Assembly: GCF_023278185.1 (NCBI RefSeq)
Contig: NZ_CP066356.1
Coordinates: 8,734,001 to 8,798,000, forward strand
Length of the DNA: 64,000 nt
Direction: 5' to 3'
From: Bradyrhizobium elkanii USDA 76
GTDB lineage: Bacteria > Pseudomonadota > Alphaproteobacteria > Rhizobiales > Xanthobacteraceae
A program made the position numbers and the translations under genes. Below are positions 44,565-53,834 of the stretch, piece after piece; position 1 is the stretch's first letter, and each line of letters starts with the position of its first letter. The notes beneath the pieces are model-generated. The model saw only the letters and a program-made list of their open reading frames with translations. It made no database searches and was not told the origin of the DNA.

Positions 44565-46124
44565 ATGAAAATCCGCCTTGCCTTGCTCGCCACGCTGATT
44601 TTTTCAATCGCGGCGCCCACTTTGTCCTTCGCCGCCGGCGACCGTTTCGCGCTGGTTATCGGCAACGCCAAATATCCCGATGCCGATGCACCGCTGAAGG
44701 AGCCGGCCAACGACGCACGTGATGTCGCCGAAGAGCTCAAGCGCGATGGCTTCACCGTCGAGGTCGGGGAGAACCTGACCGGCGACGGCATGCGCCGCGC
44801 CTTCGACCGCCTCTACGGCAAGATCAAGCCGGGCTCGGTCGCCCTGATCTTCTTCTCCGGTTACGGCATCCAGTCGAACCGGCAGAGCTACATGATCCCG
44901 ATCGATGCGCAGATCTGGGCCGAGGCCGACGTGCGCCGCGACGGCTTCAGCCTCGAGACCGTGCTCGGCGAAATCAACAGCCGTGGCGCCGGGGTGAAGA
45001 TCGCCTTGATCGACGCCTCGCGGCGCAACCCGTTCGAGCGGCGCTTCCGCAGCTTTTCGGCAGGGCTCGCCCCGGTGATCGCGCCGAACGGCACATTGGT
45101 GATGTATTCGGCCGCGCTGTCGTCCGTTGTCTCCGACAATGGCAGCGATCACAGCCTGTTCGTGCGGGAACTCCTGAAGGAGATCCGCACCCCCGACCTG
45201 ATGGCCGAGGAAACGCTGAACCGCACCCGCGTCGGCGTCACCCGGGCCTCGCGGCAAGAACAGGTGCCGTGGATCTCGTCATCACTGGCCGAGGATTTCT
45301 CGTTCATTCCGTCCGGCACGGCCGGGCCGTCGAACGCTGCGCCGGCACCCGCCGCGTCGCCGTCACCCGAGGTGGCAGCGGCACCGCCGGTCGCCCCTCC
45401 GCCGGCTCCGCCCGCAGCAACGCCGACACCGCCCGCGGCAACCCCGACGCCACCAACGGCAACAGCGCCGACACCACCACCAGCGCCGCCGACGCCTCCG
45501 GTTGCGGCAGCGCCGACCGCACCGCCACCCCAGCCAAAGGCGCCCGAGATCGCCTTGCCGCCGCCCGCCGCTCCCCCGCCGGTGGTGATCCAGCCCACGC
45601 CGGCGCCGAGCAATTCGCCAGTGCTCGCCGATGATCCGACGATCAAGAGCCTGAGCGAAAAGCTGGACAAGAATCCCGACGACGCAGCGGCGCTGTATCG
45701 CCGTGGCCAGGTCTATGCCAGCAAGGGGGCCTACGACCTTGCGGTGAAGGACTTCACCAATTCGCTACGGCTGAACCCGAAGGACGTCGAGGCCTATAAC
45801 AACCGCTGCTGGGTCCGCACCGTGATCGGCGACCTGCAGGCGGCGCTGAAGGACTGCAACGAGGCGCTGCGGCTGCGTCCGAACTTCGTCGATGCACTCG
45901 ACAGCCGCGGGCTGATGAACCTGAAGGGCGGGCAGAACAAGAACGCGATCGCCGATTTCGACGCCGCGCTGAAGATCAACCCGCGGCTGACCTCGTCGCT
46001 GTACGGACGCGGGCTCGCCAAGCAGCGCAACGGCGCGGTCGCGGAGGGCGATCTCGACATCGCCAACGCCAAGGCGATGGACCCGAACATCGTCAAGGAA
46101 TTCGCCGACTACGGCGTGCAGTGA
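44565..46124 (+). CDS. exported caspase-fold (orthocaspase-like) protein with Tyr-Ser pair and TPR domain
   Basis: From ATG 44565 the product has 519 residues; ATG 44538 adds nine. Residues 1-23 are a signal peptide. Residues 24-250 are a p20 caspase fold (ALVIGNAKY, ALIFFSGYGIQ, IALIDASRRNPF). The catalytic His is replaced by Tyr100 and the Cys by Ser152, so classical cysteine protease activity is not expected. A Pro/Ala-rich linker of about 110 residues follows, then three TPR repeats from about 375 to 500 (AALYRRGQVYASKGAYDLAV and similar). Tyr-Ser caspase homologues are known in proteobacteria; function unknown. It is upstream of the OmpA-like gene. Confidence 0.88.
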   Translation: MKIRLALLATLIFSIAAPTLSFAAGDRFALVIGNAKYPDADAPLKEPANDARDVAEELKRDGFTVEVGENLTGDGMRRAFDRLYGKIKPGSVALIFFSGYGIQSNRQSYMIPIDAQIWAEADVRRDGFSLETVLGEINSRGAGVKIALIDASRRNPFERRFRSFSAGLAPVIAPNGTLVMYSAALSSVVSDNGSDHSLFVRELLKEIRTPDLMAEETLNRTRVGVTRASRQEQVPWISSSLAEDFSFIPSGTAGPSNAAPAPAASPSPEVAAAPPVAPPPAPPAATPTPPAATPTPPTATAPTPPPAPPTPPVAAAPTAPPPQPKAPEIALPPPAAPPPVVIQPTPAPSNSPVLADDPTIKSLSEKLDKNPDDAAALYRRGQVYASKGAYDLAVKDFTNSLRLNPKDVEAYNNRCWVRTVIGDLQAALKDCNEALRLRPNFVDALDSRGLMNLKGGQNKNAIADFDAALKINPRLTSSLYGRGLAKQRNGAVAEGDLDIANAKAMDPNIVKEFADYGVQ

Positions 46125-46265
46125 CAGATCGACGAAGACCTGCCCGCGGCTCGAACCGCGGATGGAATTGCGCGACTAATCGGAGGGTGCGTGCCGGGCA
46201 GCAACGCCGGCGATCGATGTGAATAGTTGCCTGGAACCGCGCCAGCTTGCGCAGGAGGGACCGAA

Positions 46266-46916
46266 ATGTTCAAGCCGTCGGCAAAGGCCGCGATCGTTTC
46301 ATTCATGACCGTTGGCGCCGCGCTGTCGTTCGGTATGGCCGTCGCCTGCGCCGGCGACGTCACCGATGATCAGATCATCAAGGCACTGACGCCCGAGAAG
46401 CAGCCGCTGACCCGCGGCCTTTCGGCCGGCCCGCAGGCCACCTCGCCCGAGCTGAATGCCGACCAGGCCAAATTCGTGCAGAGCGTCCGCGGCCGCGCCA
46501 CCCGCTCGCTGTCCTCGGCGGAACGCGAGGAAATCGCGACCATCGTCCAGGACAAGCCCAAGATCGATCTCGAGATCAACTTCGACTACAACTCCGCCGA
46601 CATCAGCGCCAAGTCGCTGCCGTCGGTGCAGGCGCTCGGCCGCGCCTTGACCAATCAGGACCTGAAGGGCTCGACCTTCGTGGTCGCCGGCCACACCGAC
46701 GCCGCGGGCGGCGAGGACTACAACCAGGGTCTCTCGGAGCGCCGTGCCGATGCCATCAAGCGCTATCTCGTCGACAAATACGGCATCAACGGCACCGATC
46801 TCGTCACCGTCGGCTATGGCAAGAGCAAGCTGAAGGACCCGAGCCACCCGATGGCGGAGGTGAACCGGCGCGTGCAGGTCGTGAACGTGGAAAACAAGGC
46901 CACCGCCGCCAAGTGA
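46266..46916 (+). CDS. OmpA-family C-terminal domain protein
   Basis: The ATG at 46266 has AGGAGGG six bases upstream. The 216-residue protein has a signal peptide (about 1-30) and a periplasmic OmpA-like peptidoglycan-binding domain from about 105: LEINFDYNSADIS, VVAGHTDAAGGEDYNQGLSE, LSERRADAIKRYL and MAEVNRRVQVV. The Asp and Arg that contact diaminopimelate are present. There is no beta-barrel, so it is probably anchored by other means or freely periplasmic. Confidence 0.9.
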   Translation: MFKPSAKAAIVSFMTVGAALSFGMAVACAGDVTDDQIIKALTPEKQPLTRGLSAGPQATSPELNADQAKFVQSVRGRATRSLSSAEREEIATIVQDKPKIDLEINFDYNSADISAKSLPSVQALGRALTNQDLKGSTFVVAGHTDAAGGEDYNQGLSERRADAIKRYLVDKYGINGTDLVTVGYGKSKLKDPSHPMAEVNRRVQVVNVENKATAAK

Positions 46917-46947
46917 TGGGCGTGGCGGACTGTGTTTTTGAGGATAC

Positions 46948-46984
46948 AATGCGCCCCGCACCCCGGCGGGGCGCATTGCTTTTG
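46948..46984 (+). terminator. terminator after the OmpA-family gene
   Basis: AATGCGCCCCGC / GCGGGGCGCATT forms a 12-bp stem, followed by GCTTTT. Confidence 0.8.
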
Positions 46985-47161
46985 GGCCAATGCCGTTGGG
47001 CCGAGACCCAAAGCGGCCCACAGGTGACCCGCCTCACATGACGTCAGGGCATGATCCGGAACAATGGCACCGGCCTTCCGAATGCCCAAGCAGTACGATA
47101 GCGAGCGTGATGAGACTTCGACCAACACCCGTGATGCGCCAAGCTCTGGATTGATCAGGCG

Positions 47162-48079
47162 ATGAATTTTTCCCAATACCTCAAGCCTGCGCTCGGCACG
47201 GTGTTTTTCCTCGCCCTCGCGATCGCCTATTACACGTTCGAGCACCGCTCCCATCCGGAGGAGAAGGAGACGCCGGGCCAGGCGCTGGTCGTGGTGACGA
47301 AGTCGACCAATGCGTGCTTCTCCGACATGGTCCGCGTCACCGGCTTCATCGTACCGCGCCGCGAGGCGCAGGTGAATGTCGACCAGGACGGCTCCAAGGT
47401 CACCGACGTGCTGGTCCGCGAGGGTGACACGGTCACCGAGAACCAGGAACTAGCAAGGCTGACCCCGCCGCCGCAGCAGGCCGCACAGGCCAATGCCAAG
47501 CCGCTCGTGCTGCGGGCGCCGGCGGCCGGCCTCGTCACCGAAGTGCGCACCGCGCCCGGCGCGCCGGCCTCGCCGCAGGCGCCGCCGATGTTCAAGATCT
47601 CCATCAACAACGAAATCGAGCTCGACGCCGAAGTGCCGGGCTTCCAGCTCCTGAAGCTCAATCCCGGCGCCAATGTGCGGATCAGCCGCGACGATGCGCC
47701 CGACATGGTCGGCAAGGTCCGCCAGATCTCGCCGCAGATCGACCGCACCACCCAGCTCGGCCACGTCCGCATCACCATCAACAACAATCCGACGCTGAAG
47801 GTCGGCATGTTCGCGCGCGCCAATATCGACGCCAAGCGCTCCTGCGGGGTCGCGGTGCCGCGCACCGCGATCGACCGCCTGACCCTGCAGGTCGTGAAGG
47901 GCAACACCGTCGAGACCCGCAGGGTGCGCGTCGGGCTGACCTCCGATACCTCGACCGAAATCCTTGAAGGCCTCGACGTCGGCGAAATCGTCGTGGCCGA
48001 CGCTGGCACCTCGCTGCATGACGGCGACCAGATCAAGACCATGTTCGCCGACGAACTCGATCGCACGCGATCACGGTAA
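47162..48079 (+). CDS. RND efflux periplasmic adaptor
   Basis: The 305-residue membrane fusion protein has one N-terminal membrane span (about 9-27) in place of a lipoprotein signal. It has two lipoyl halves (VNVDQDGSKVTDVLVREGD near 73 and LRAPAAGLVTEV near 116) with an unusually short connecting segment, then a beta-barrel with TTQLGHVRITINNNPTLKVG. It is shorter than AcrA-type adaptors (about 390), because the coiled-coil hairpin is nearly missing. The gene is 13 bp ahead of the RND pump gene. Confidence 0.85.
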   Translation: MNFSQYLKPALGTVFFLALAIAYYTFEHRSHPEEKETPGQALVVVTKSTNACFSDMVRVTGFIVPRREAQVNVDQDGSKVTDVLVREGDTVTENQELARLTPPPQQAAQANAKPLVLRAPAAGLVTEVRTAPGAPASPQAPPMFKISINNEIELDAEVPGFQLLKLNPGANVRISRDDAPDMVGKVRQISPQIDRTTQLGHVRITINNNPTLKVGMFARANIDAKRSCGVAVPRTAIDRLTLQVVKGNTVETRRVRVGLTSDTSTEILEGLDVGEIVVADAGTSLHDGDQIKTMFADELDRTRSR

Positions 48080-48092
48080 TTCAGGCACGCTA

Positions 48093-51000
48093 ATGGCTTT
48101 GAACATCTCCGCATGGTCGATCCGGAACCCGCTTCCCTCGATCGTCTTCTCGATCATCCTGCTCGTGCTGGGCTGGGTCTCCTTCACCAAGCTCGCGGTG
48201 ACGCGGCTGCCGAGCGCCGACATTCCGGTGATCTCGGTCGCGGTCTCGCAATTCGGCGCCGCGCCGTCGGAACTTGAATCGCAGGTCACCAAGACCATCG
48301 AAGACGGCGTCTCCGGCGTCGAGGGCGTGCGCCACATCTCCTCCTCGATCACCGACGGCCTGTCGGTGACCACGATCCAGTTCGCGCTGGAGACCAACAC
48401 CGACCGCGCGCTCAACGACGTCAAGGACGCGGTGACGCGCGTGCGCGCCAACCTGCCGCAGAACGTCACCGAGCCGTTGATCCAGCGCGTCGACGTGATC
48501 GGCCTGCCGATCGTGACCTATGCCGCGATCTCGCCCGGCAAGACGCCGGAGCAGCTGTCCTATTTCGTCGACGACGTGGTCAAGCGCGCGCTGCAGGGCG
48601 TGCGCGGCGTCGCCCAGGTCGAGCGCATCGGCGGTGTCGAGCGCGAGATCCTGGTCTCGCTCGATCCCGACAAGCTGCAGGCGGTGGGGCTCACCGCGGT
48701 CAATGTCAGCCAGATCCTGCGCGGCACCAATGTCGACGTCGCCGGCGGCCGCGCCGAGATCGGCAAGAACGACCAGGCGATCCGGACGCTGGCCGGCGCC
48801 AAGACGCTGAACGAGCTCGCCAGCACCATGATCCCGCTGTTCGGCGGCGGCGAGATCCGTCTCGACGATCTCGGCACCGTCACCGACACCATCGCCGACC
48901 GCCGCACCTTCGCCCGCTTCAACGGCGAGCCGGTGGTCGCGCTCGGCATCAAGCGCTCCAAGGGCGCCAGCGACGTCGTCGTCGCGGCCGCGGTGCAGAA
49001 GCGGATCGACGCGCTGAAGGTGGCCTATCCCGACGTCGACCTCAAGCTGATCGACACCTCGGTCGAGTTCACCAAGGGCAATTACGAGGCCGCGATCTCG
49101 ACCTTGTTCGAGGGCGCGATCCTCGCCGTGATCATCGTGCTGCTGTTCCTGCGCGACATCCGCGCCACGATCATCGCGGCGGTCTCGCTGCCGCTGTCGA
49201 TCTTCCCGGCATTCTGGGCGATGGACCTGCTCGGCTTCTCGCTCAACCTCGTCTCCTTCCTCGCCATCACGCTCTCGACCGGCATCCTGGTCGACGATGC
49301 CATCGTCGAGATCGAGAACATCGTCCGCCACATGCGGATGGGCAAGACGCCCTATCGTGCCGCCCTCGAAGCCGCCGACGAGATCGGCCTTGCGGTGATC
49401 GCGATCTCGCTCACCATCATCGCGATCTTCGCGCCGGCGAGCTTCATGTCCGGCATTGCCGGGCAGTTCTTCAAGCAGTTCGGCATCACCGTGTCGGTGC
49501 AGGTGTTCTTCTCGCTGCTCGCCGCACGCTTCGTGACGCCGATGCTGGCCGCCTATTTCCTCAAGCATCATGACCACGACGATCCGCCGCCCGGCCCGAT
49601 CCTGCGCGGCTATCACAGCCTCGTCACCTGGTCGGTGAAGCATTACTTCGTCACCGTGCTGATCGGCTTTGCGATCTTCGCCGCGTCGATCTGGAGCATC
49701 ACGCTGCTGCCGCAGGGCTTCCTGCCGGCGCAGGACACGGCGCGCTCGCTGCTCGCGATGGAGCTGCCGCCCGGCTCGCAGCTCGCTTACACCGAGAAGG
49801 TCACCGAGGAGATCGTGGCGCGGCTGCGCAAGCGGCCCGAGGTACGAAGCGTGTTCGTCGACGGCGGCCGGGTGCCGCCGGGCCTCCAGGAGGTGCGCCG
49901 CGCCTCGCTGATCATCAACTACACGCCGAAGGCCGACCGCAAGATCACCCAGCGCGAGCTCGAACTGTCGATCGGCAAGGAGCTCGATAACGTCCCGGAT
50001 ATCAGGTTCTGGTTCCTCGACGAGAACGGCTTGCGCGCGATCTCGCTGGTCGTCACCGGCACCGACAGCAACATCGTCAACAACGTCGCCAGCGAACTGG
50101 CGACGCAGATGAAGCGGATTCCGATCATCGCCAACGTGATCTCGGAGACCGCGCTCGACCGGCCCGAGCTGCGCATCCGCCCGCGCGCCGAGCTCGCGGC
50201 CCGGCTCGGCGTCTCGACCGAGAGCCTGTCGCAGACCATCCGCGTCGCCACCATCGGCGACGTCGGTCCGGCGCTGGCGAAGTTCGACGCCGGCGACCGC
50301 CAGGTGCCGATCCGCGTCCAGCTCGAGGACAATGCGCGCAGCGACCTGCAGATGCTGGAGCAGCTGCGGGTGCCGCTCGGCCAGCGCGGCGAACGCGGCG
50401 GCGTGCCGCTCTCCGTCGTCGCCGACATCCAGCTCGACCAGGGCCCGACCAGCATCAACCGCTATGACCGCGAGCGGCAGGCCACTGTCGCCGCCGACCT
50501 CGTCGGCAATGCCGCGCTCGGCGACGCCACCAAGCTGATCTACGACCTGCCGGTCATGAAGAGCCTGCCGAAGGGCGTGAAGGTCAGCCCGTCCGGCGAC
50601 GCCGAGAGCCTCGCCGAGCTGTCCGACGGCTTCGCCACCGCGATCACGGCCGGCCTGATGATGGTCTATGCGGTGCTGGTGCTGCTGTTCGGCACCTTCC
50701 TGCAGCCGATCACCATCCTGTTCTCGCTGCCGCTCTCGATCGGCGGCGCGATCGGCGCGCTGCTGCTGACCGGCAAGCAGCTCACCACGCCGGTGTGGAT
50801 CGGCATCCTGATGCTGATGGGCATCGTCACCAAGAACGCCATCATGCTGGTGGAATTCGCGGTCGAGGCGATCCGCGACGGCAAGGCGCGCGAGGAAGCC
50901 ATGATCGATGCCGGCATGAAGCGCGCCCGCCCGATCGTAATGACCACGATCGCGATGGCCGCCGGCATGACGCCGTCAGCGCTCGCGTTCGGCGCCGGCG

Positions 51001-51245
51001 GCGAATTCCGCTCGCCGATGGCGCTCGCGGTGATCGGCGGCCTGATCTTCTCGACCGCGCTGTCGCTGGTGTTCGTGCCGGCGATGTTCATGGTGATGGA
51101 CGACATCGGCAGCCTGATCTGGCGCTTCGGCAAACGGTTCGTGGTCTCGCATGCCGACCACGAGCTGACGCCGAACGAGAAGCAGACTGACGAGACCAAG
51201 CGGCCGCCCGGTCCGCCAAACATGATCTCGCCCGCCGCGGAATGA
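48093..51245 (+). CDS. RND family efflux permease
   Basis: The 1050-residue inner-membrane pump starts at ATG 48093, 13 bases after the adaptor. Twelve membrane segments and two large periplasmic loops are present. TM4 has STGILVDDAIVEIENI with the paired Asp of the proton relay, and the second half has LMGIVTKNAIMLVEFAVE with the relay Lys. It is of the HAE family that exports drugs, lipophilic compounds or detergents. No outer-membrane channel gene follows. The C-terminus ends in a Pro/Lys-rich tail. Confidence 0.92.
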   Translation: MALNISAWSIRNPLPSIVFSIILLVLGWVSFTKLAVTRLPSADIPVISVAVSQFGAAPSELESQVTKTIEDGVSGVEGVRHISSSITDGLSVTTIQFALETNTDRALNDVKDAVTRVRANLPQNVTEPLIQRVDVIGLPIVTYAAISPGKTPEQLSYFVDDVVKRALQGVRGVAQVERIGGVEREILVSLDPDKLQAVGLTAVNVSQILRGTNVDVAGGRAEIGKNDQAIRTLAGAKTLNELASTMIPLFGGGEIRLDDLGTVTDTIADRRTFARFNGEPVVALGIKRSKGASDVVVAAAVQKRIDALKVAYPDVDLKLIDTSVEFTKGNYEAAISTLFEGAILAVIIVLLFLRDIRATIIAAVSLPLSIFPAFWAMDLLGFSLNLVSFLAITLSTGILVDDAIVEIENIVRHMRMGKTPYRAALEAADEIGLAVIAISLTIIAIFAPASFMSGIAGQFFKQFGITVSVQVFFSLLAARFVTPMLAAYFLKHHDHDDPPPGPILRGYHSLVTWSVKHYFVTVLIGFAIFAASIWSITLLPQGFLPAQDTARSLLAMELPPGSQLAYTEKVTEEIVARLRKRPEVRSVFVDGGRVPPGLQEVRRASLIINYTPKADRKITQRELELSIGKELDNVPDIRFWFLDENGLRAISLVVTGTDSNIVNNVASELATQMKRIPIIANVISETALDRPELRIRPRAELAARLGVSTESLSQTIRVATIGDVGPALAKFDAGDRQVPIRVQLEDNARSDLQMLEQLRVPLGQRGERGGVPLSVVADIQLDQGPTSINRYDRERQATVAADLVGNAALGDATKLIYDLPVMKSLPKGVKVSPSGDAESLAELSDGFATAITAGLMMVYAVLVLLFGTFLQPITILFSLPLSIGGAIGALLLTGKQLTTPVWIGILMLMGIVTKNAIMLVEFAVEAIRDGKAREEAMIDAGMKRARPIVMTTIAMAAGMTPSALAFGAGGEFRSPMALAVIGGLIFSTALSLVFVPAMFMVMDDIGSLIWRFGKRFVVSHADHELTPNEKQTDETKRPPGPPNMISPAAE

Positions 51246-51441
51246 GCTGAGGCCGCGCCGCGTCAGCGGTGCGACCCGTACGAGATGACGTACTCCAAAA
51301 TATCGAAAACAACCCCATGCAAAGGAGCCGACGGCGGCCGGCATTCGACACGGCGACTTGACACGTCGGGCAAATCAGCGATATTTTTCCATTATTCCGA
51401 AATCATGGTGTGTCCTCCAACACGTCGTCCCTGCTTTCGCA
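51246..51441. other. intergenic region before the insertion sequence
   Basis: No gene is visible. The palindromic repeat half that the insertion sequence interrupts starts at 51424. A T-rich tract lies near 51390-51395. Confidence 0.4.
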
Positions 51442-51445
51442 CTAG
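51442..51445. repeat. left target CTAG of the insertion sequence
   Basis: CTAG is repeated at 52924-52927 on the other side of the element. The flanks CCCTGCTTTCGCA (left) and TGCGAAAGCAGGG (right) are reverse complements, so the restored target is one 30-bp palindrome centred on CTAG. Confidence 0.8.
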
Positions 51446-52923
51446 AGCATGCACGTATTTGGTGCGGCGGATTGACTCGGGATGGAGACAGGGGATTCCA
51501 GAATCGGCGATCCGTGTGATTTCTATTGCGACGCTCCAGGTTGGACGGGGGTGTCGGGTGTTGTTACGGATTGACTGGACGTTAGGACGGTTCGGGGATC
51601 GTCGTCTCGATAAAGGGGGGCGGCGCTCGTCGAACGCATGGTTGCGGGCAAGACGGTCTGCCTGCGGCGGCTTTCCAGGGGTGATCGTGCGCTGGAGGTG
51701 CGGTTCAACCGCTTTCTCGGCCACGACAAGGTGACGGCGGAGCGGATCATCGAAAGCTGGGGCGACAGCACGGTTGCCGCGGTAGAGGGCCGCCATGTGC
51801 TGGCGATCCAGGACACCAGCGAGATCCACTTCAACACCACGCCGCAACGCCGGCGCGGGCTCGGCGAAATCGGCAAGGGCAATAACCACGGCGTGCTGCT
51901 GCATCCGCTGCTGGCCGTGGATGCCGACGATGGCAGCTGTCTTGGACTTTTGAGTGGGCAGGTATGGACGCGCCAGGGGCGTCGCACCACGACGCATGAC
52001 GCACGTGACTTGTCTGACAAGGAATCGCAACGCTGGATATCCACCGCCATTGCGGCCAAGCCGCTGCTCACCGCTGCCGGAACGGTGACGGTCCTCGGTG
52101 ATCGCGAGAGCGATATCTTTGCCCTTTATGCCAGCTCGGCCGAGCAGCACTTCCATGTCATCGCGCGCAGCATGCATGATCGCAAGCTTGCCGACCGCAC
52201 CGGCCTGTATGAGGCCACCGACGCCATGCCTGTGGTGGATCGGAGGGCGATCCAACTGCCTGCGCGCGCGGCGCGACCGGCACGTCAGGCCCATCTCGAA
52301 CTCCGCTTTGGCGCAATCGAGCTTGCCCGCCCGCAGAGCAAGTTCCTGCGCCATTTGCCGAAAAGCTTGCCGCTGGCGGTGGTCGACGTGTGCGAGATCA
52401 ATGCCGGGCCCGGCGCAGAGCCGCTGCACTGGCGTCTGATCACCTCTCACGAGATCGCCACCGTCGACGACGCCTGGCGTATCGTCGAATGGTACAAGCA
52501 GCGCTGGATCATCGAGCAGTTCTTCCGCGTCCTGAAGACGCAAGGCCTCAAGCTCGAAGACAGCCAGATCGGAACCGCCGATCGTCTCCTCAAACTGGTC
52601 GCTATCGCCGCCAAGGCAGCCGTCATCACCATCCAGCTTCTGCAAGCGCGCGATGGCGGTCAGCAGCCCATTCGCGTTGCCTTCAACGACAACGAGATCA
52701 ACGCGCTTGCCGCCCTCAACCGGAAACTCGAGGCCAGGAGCAAGCGACTGAAAAACCCACATCCGCCCGACAGCCTCACCTGGGCAGCCTGGATCATCGG
52801 CCGCCTTGGCGGTTGGGACGGCTACCCGTCGTCTAAACCTCCAGGCCCCATCACCTTCAAAAATGGCCTCGAATACTTCCTGGCCGTCGCAGCAGGATGG
52901 AGCCTCAGAGATATGTGCATGCC
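51446..52923 (+). mobile_element. IS4-family insertion sequence, 1478 bp
   Basis: The left end AGCATGCACGTATTT and the reverse complement of the right end GGCATGCACATATCT match in 12 of 15 positions, giving imperfect terminal inverted repeats. The element is flanked by CTAG on both sides and carries one transposase. It interrupts a copy of the GTCGTCCCTGC-type palindromic repeat. Confidence 0.85.
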
Positions 52924-52927
52924 CTAG
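51638..52927 (+). CDS. IS4-family (Tn5-like) transposase, possibly frameshifted near the N-terminus
   Basis: The open part has 429 residues with the RNase H-type catalytic set: Asp59 in AIQDTSEI, Asp155 in VLGDRESD and Glu293 in the YREK signature (Tyr286, Arg289, Glu293, Lys300). The C-terminus AWIIGRLGGW(D)GY is typical. The usual N-terminal DNA-binding segment (WTLGRFGDRRLDKGG) is in the preceding frame, from about GTG 51558, and joins by a -1 shift at a run of six G at 51617-51622. This may be programmed slippage or a one-base deletion. The stop TAG at 52925-52927 belongs to the CTAG target duplication. Confidence 0.85.
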   Translation: MVAGKTVCLRRLSRGDRALEVRFNRFLGHDKVTAERIIESWGDSTVAAVEGRHVLAIQDTSEIHFNTTPQRRRGLGEIGKGNNHGVLLHPLLAVDADDGSCLGLLSGQVWTRQGRRTTTHDARDLSDKESQRWISTAIAAKPLLTAAGTVTVLGDRESDIFALYASSAEQHFHVIARSMHDRKLADRTGLYEATDAMPVVDRRAIQLPARAARPARQAHLELRFGAIELARPQSKFLRHLPKSLPLAVVDVCEINAGPGAEPLHWRLITSHEIATVDDAWRIVEWYKQRWIIEQFFRVLKTQGLKLEDSQIGTADRLLKLVAIAAKAAVITIQLLQARDGGQQPIRVAFNDNEINALAALNRKLEARSKRLKNPHPPDSLTWAAWIIGRLGGWDGYPSSKPPGPITFKNGLEYFLAVAAGWSLRDMCMP

Positions 52928-53041
52928 TGCGAAAGCAGGGACCCATACTCCGCGGCAGACCTCGTTAAAGGGACTCGTTGTTTCAGCATCGTCCAGCAAT
53001 CGGCGGTCGTGGTTATGGGTCCCTGCTTTCGCAGGGACGAC
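52928..53041. repeat. composite palindromic intergenic repeat, copy D (split by the IS)
   Basis: The right half of the interrupted left unit lies at 52928-52947 (TGCGAAAGCAGGGACCCATA) and the facing unit at 53014-53041 (TATGGGTCCCTGCTTTCGCA then GGGACGAC). The left half is at 51424-51441. Stems are CCCTGC/GCAGGG. Confidence 0.82.
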
Positions 53042-53115
53042 GGTGAGGAAGGATATCGATTCAAGGCGTCACACCAGGCGGTGTCATCGCCTGCGCATGC
53101 GGGTGATCTCAAGTT

Positions 53116-53751
53116 CTAATACAGCCGCGTCCGATAGGCCTCTTCCATCGCCTTCTCGGCGACCTCGACCTCGATCGCGGTGGTCTGTTCGGCGATGATC
53201 CGGCCGAGCGTCGGAAAGCTGTGGCGCTCAACTTGCGCGGCGGGATTCCAGAGCTTCGAGCGCATCAGCGCCTTGCCGCAGTGGAAGTAGGTCTCGTCGA
53301 CATGCACCTTGAGGCCGATGATCGGCGTGACGTTCTGCACCGTCAGCGGCGTCAACAGGTCCGGCTCCTGCGAGATTTCGGCGCGCCCGTTGACGCGCAG
53401 CGTCTCGTTGATGCCGGGCACCATGAAGATCAGCCCGATCCCGGGCGAAGCGATGATATTGCCGAACGTATCGACCCGGTTGTTGCCGCGCCGATCCGGG
53501 ATCAGCAGCGTCTTGTCGTCGAGCACGGAAACGAAGCCCGGTGCATCGCCGCGCGGGCTGGCGTCGGCATGCCCCTTGCCGTCGCTGGAGGCGATGACAA
53601 GGAACGGCGACAGCGCGATGAAGTCGCGGCAGAACCTGTCGAGATGGTAGAGCACCTTTTTCTCGGCGAGCGGGCTCAATTGCCCGAAATGCGCACGAAG
53701 ATCCTCCTGCGATTTGACCGGCGGCTTGCCGCCTGCATTCTGGTCACCCAT
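53116..53751 (-). CDS. pyridoxamine 5'-phosphate oxidase-family FMN flavoprotein
   Basis: The 211-residue protein has the split-barrel flavin fold with FLVIASSDGKGHADASPRGD, PDRRGNNRVDTFGNI for FMN phosphate contacts and GLIFMVPGINETLRVNGRA. The pattern fits the MSMEG_1061-type PPOX group, not the vitamin B6 enzyme. Its reaction is unknown; reduction of small quinones or haem-like compounds is possible. GGGAGG precedes the ATG. Confidence 0.86.
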   Translation of the reverse strand: MGDQNAGGKPPVKSQEDLRAHFGQLSPLAEKKVLYHLDRFCRDFIALSPFLVIASSDGKGHADASPRGDAPGFVSVLDDKTLLIPDRRGNNRVDTFGNIIASPGIGLIFMVPGINETLRVNGRAEISQEPDLLTPLTVQNVTPIIGLKVHVDETYFHCGKALMRSKLWNPAAQVERHSFPTLGRIIAEQTTAIEVEVAEKAMEEAYRTRLY

Positions 53752-53785
53752 AGCGAACCTCCCGTTTGGTTTGTCTCAATTCGTT

Positions 53786-53834
53786 GAGCATGATCTTGTC
53801 GGAAAACCGCTTCGCACTTTTCCGGATCATGCTC
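53786..53834. repeat. palindromic repeat (GAGCATGATC type)
   Basis: GAGCATGATC (53786-53795) and GATCATGCTC (53825-53834) enclose the inner inverted repeat of the 22953-23001 copy. The stop and last codons of the M20 deacylase gene lie in its right arm. Confidence 0.82.

Noticed and set aside
44565..46124. Active cysteine protease of the metacaspase type
   Set aside because: Both catalytic positions are changed (Tyr100, Ser152).
51285..51734. A separate gene ahead of the transposase
   Set aside because: Its protein-like part matches the N-terminal DNA-binding segment of the transposase and spans the IS end, so it is not an independent gene.
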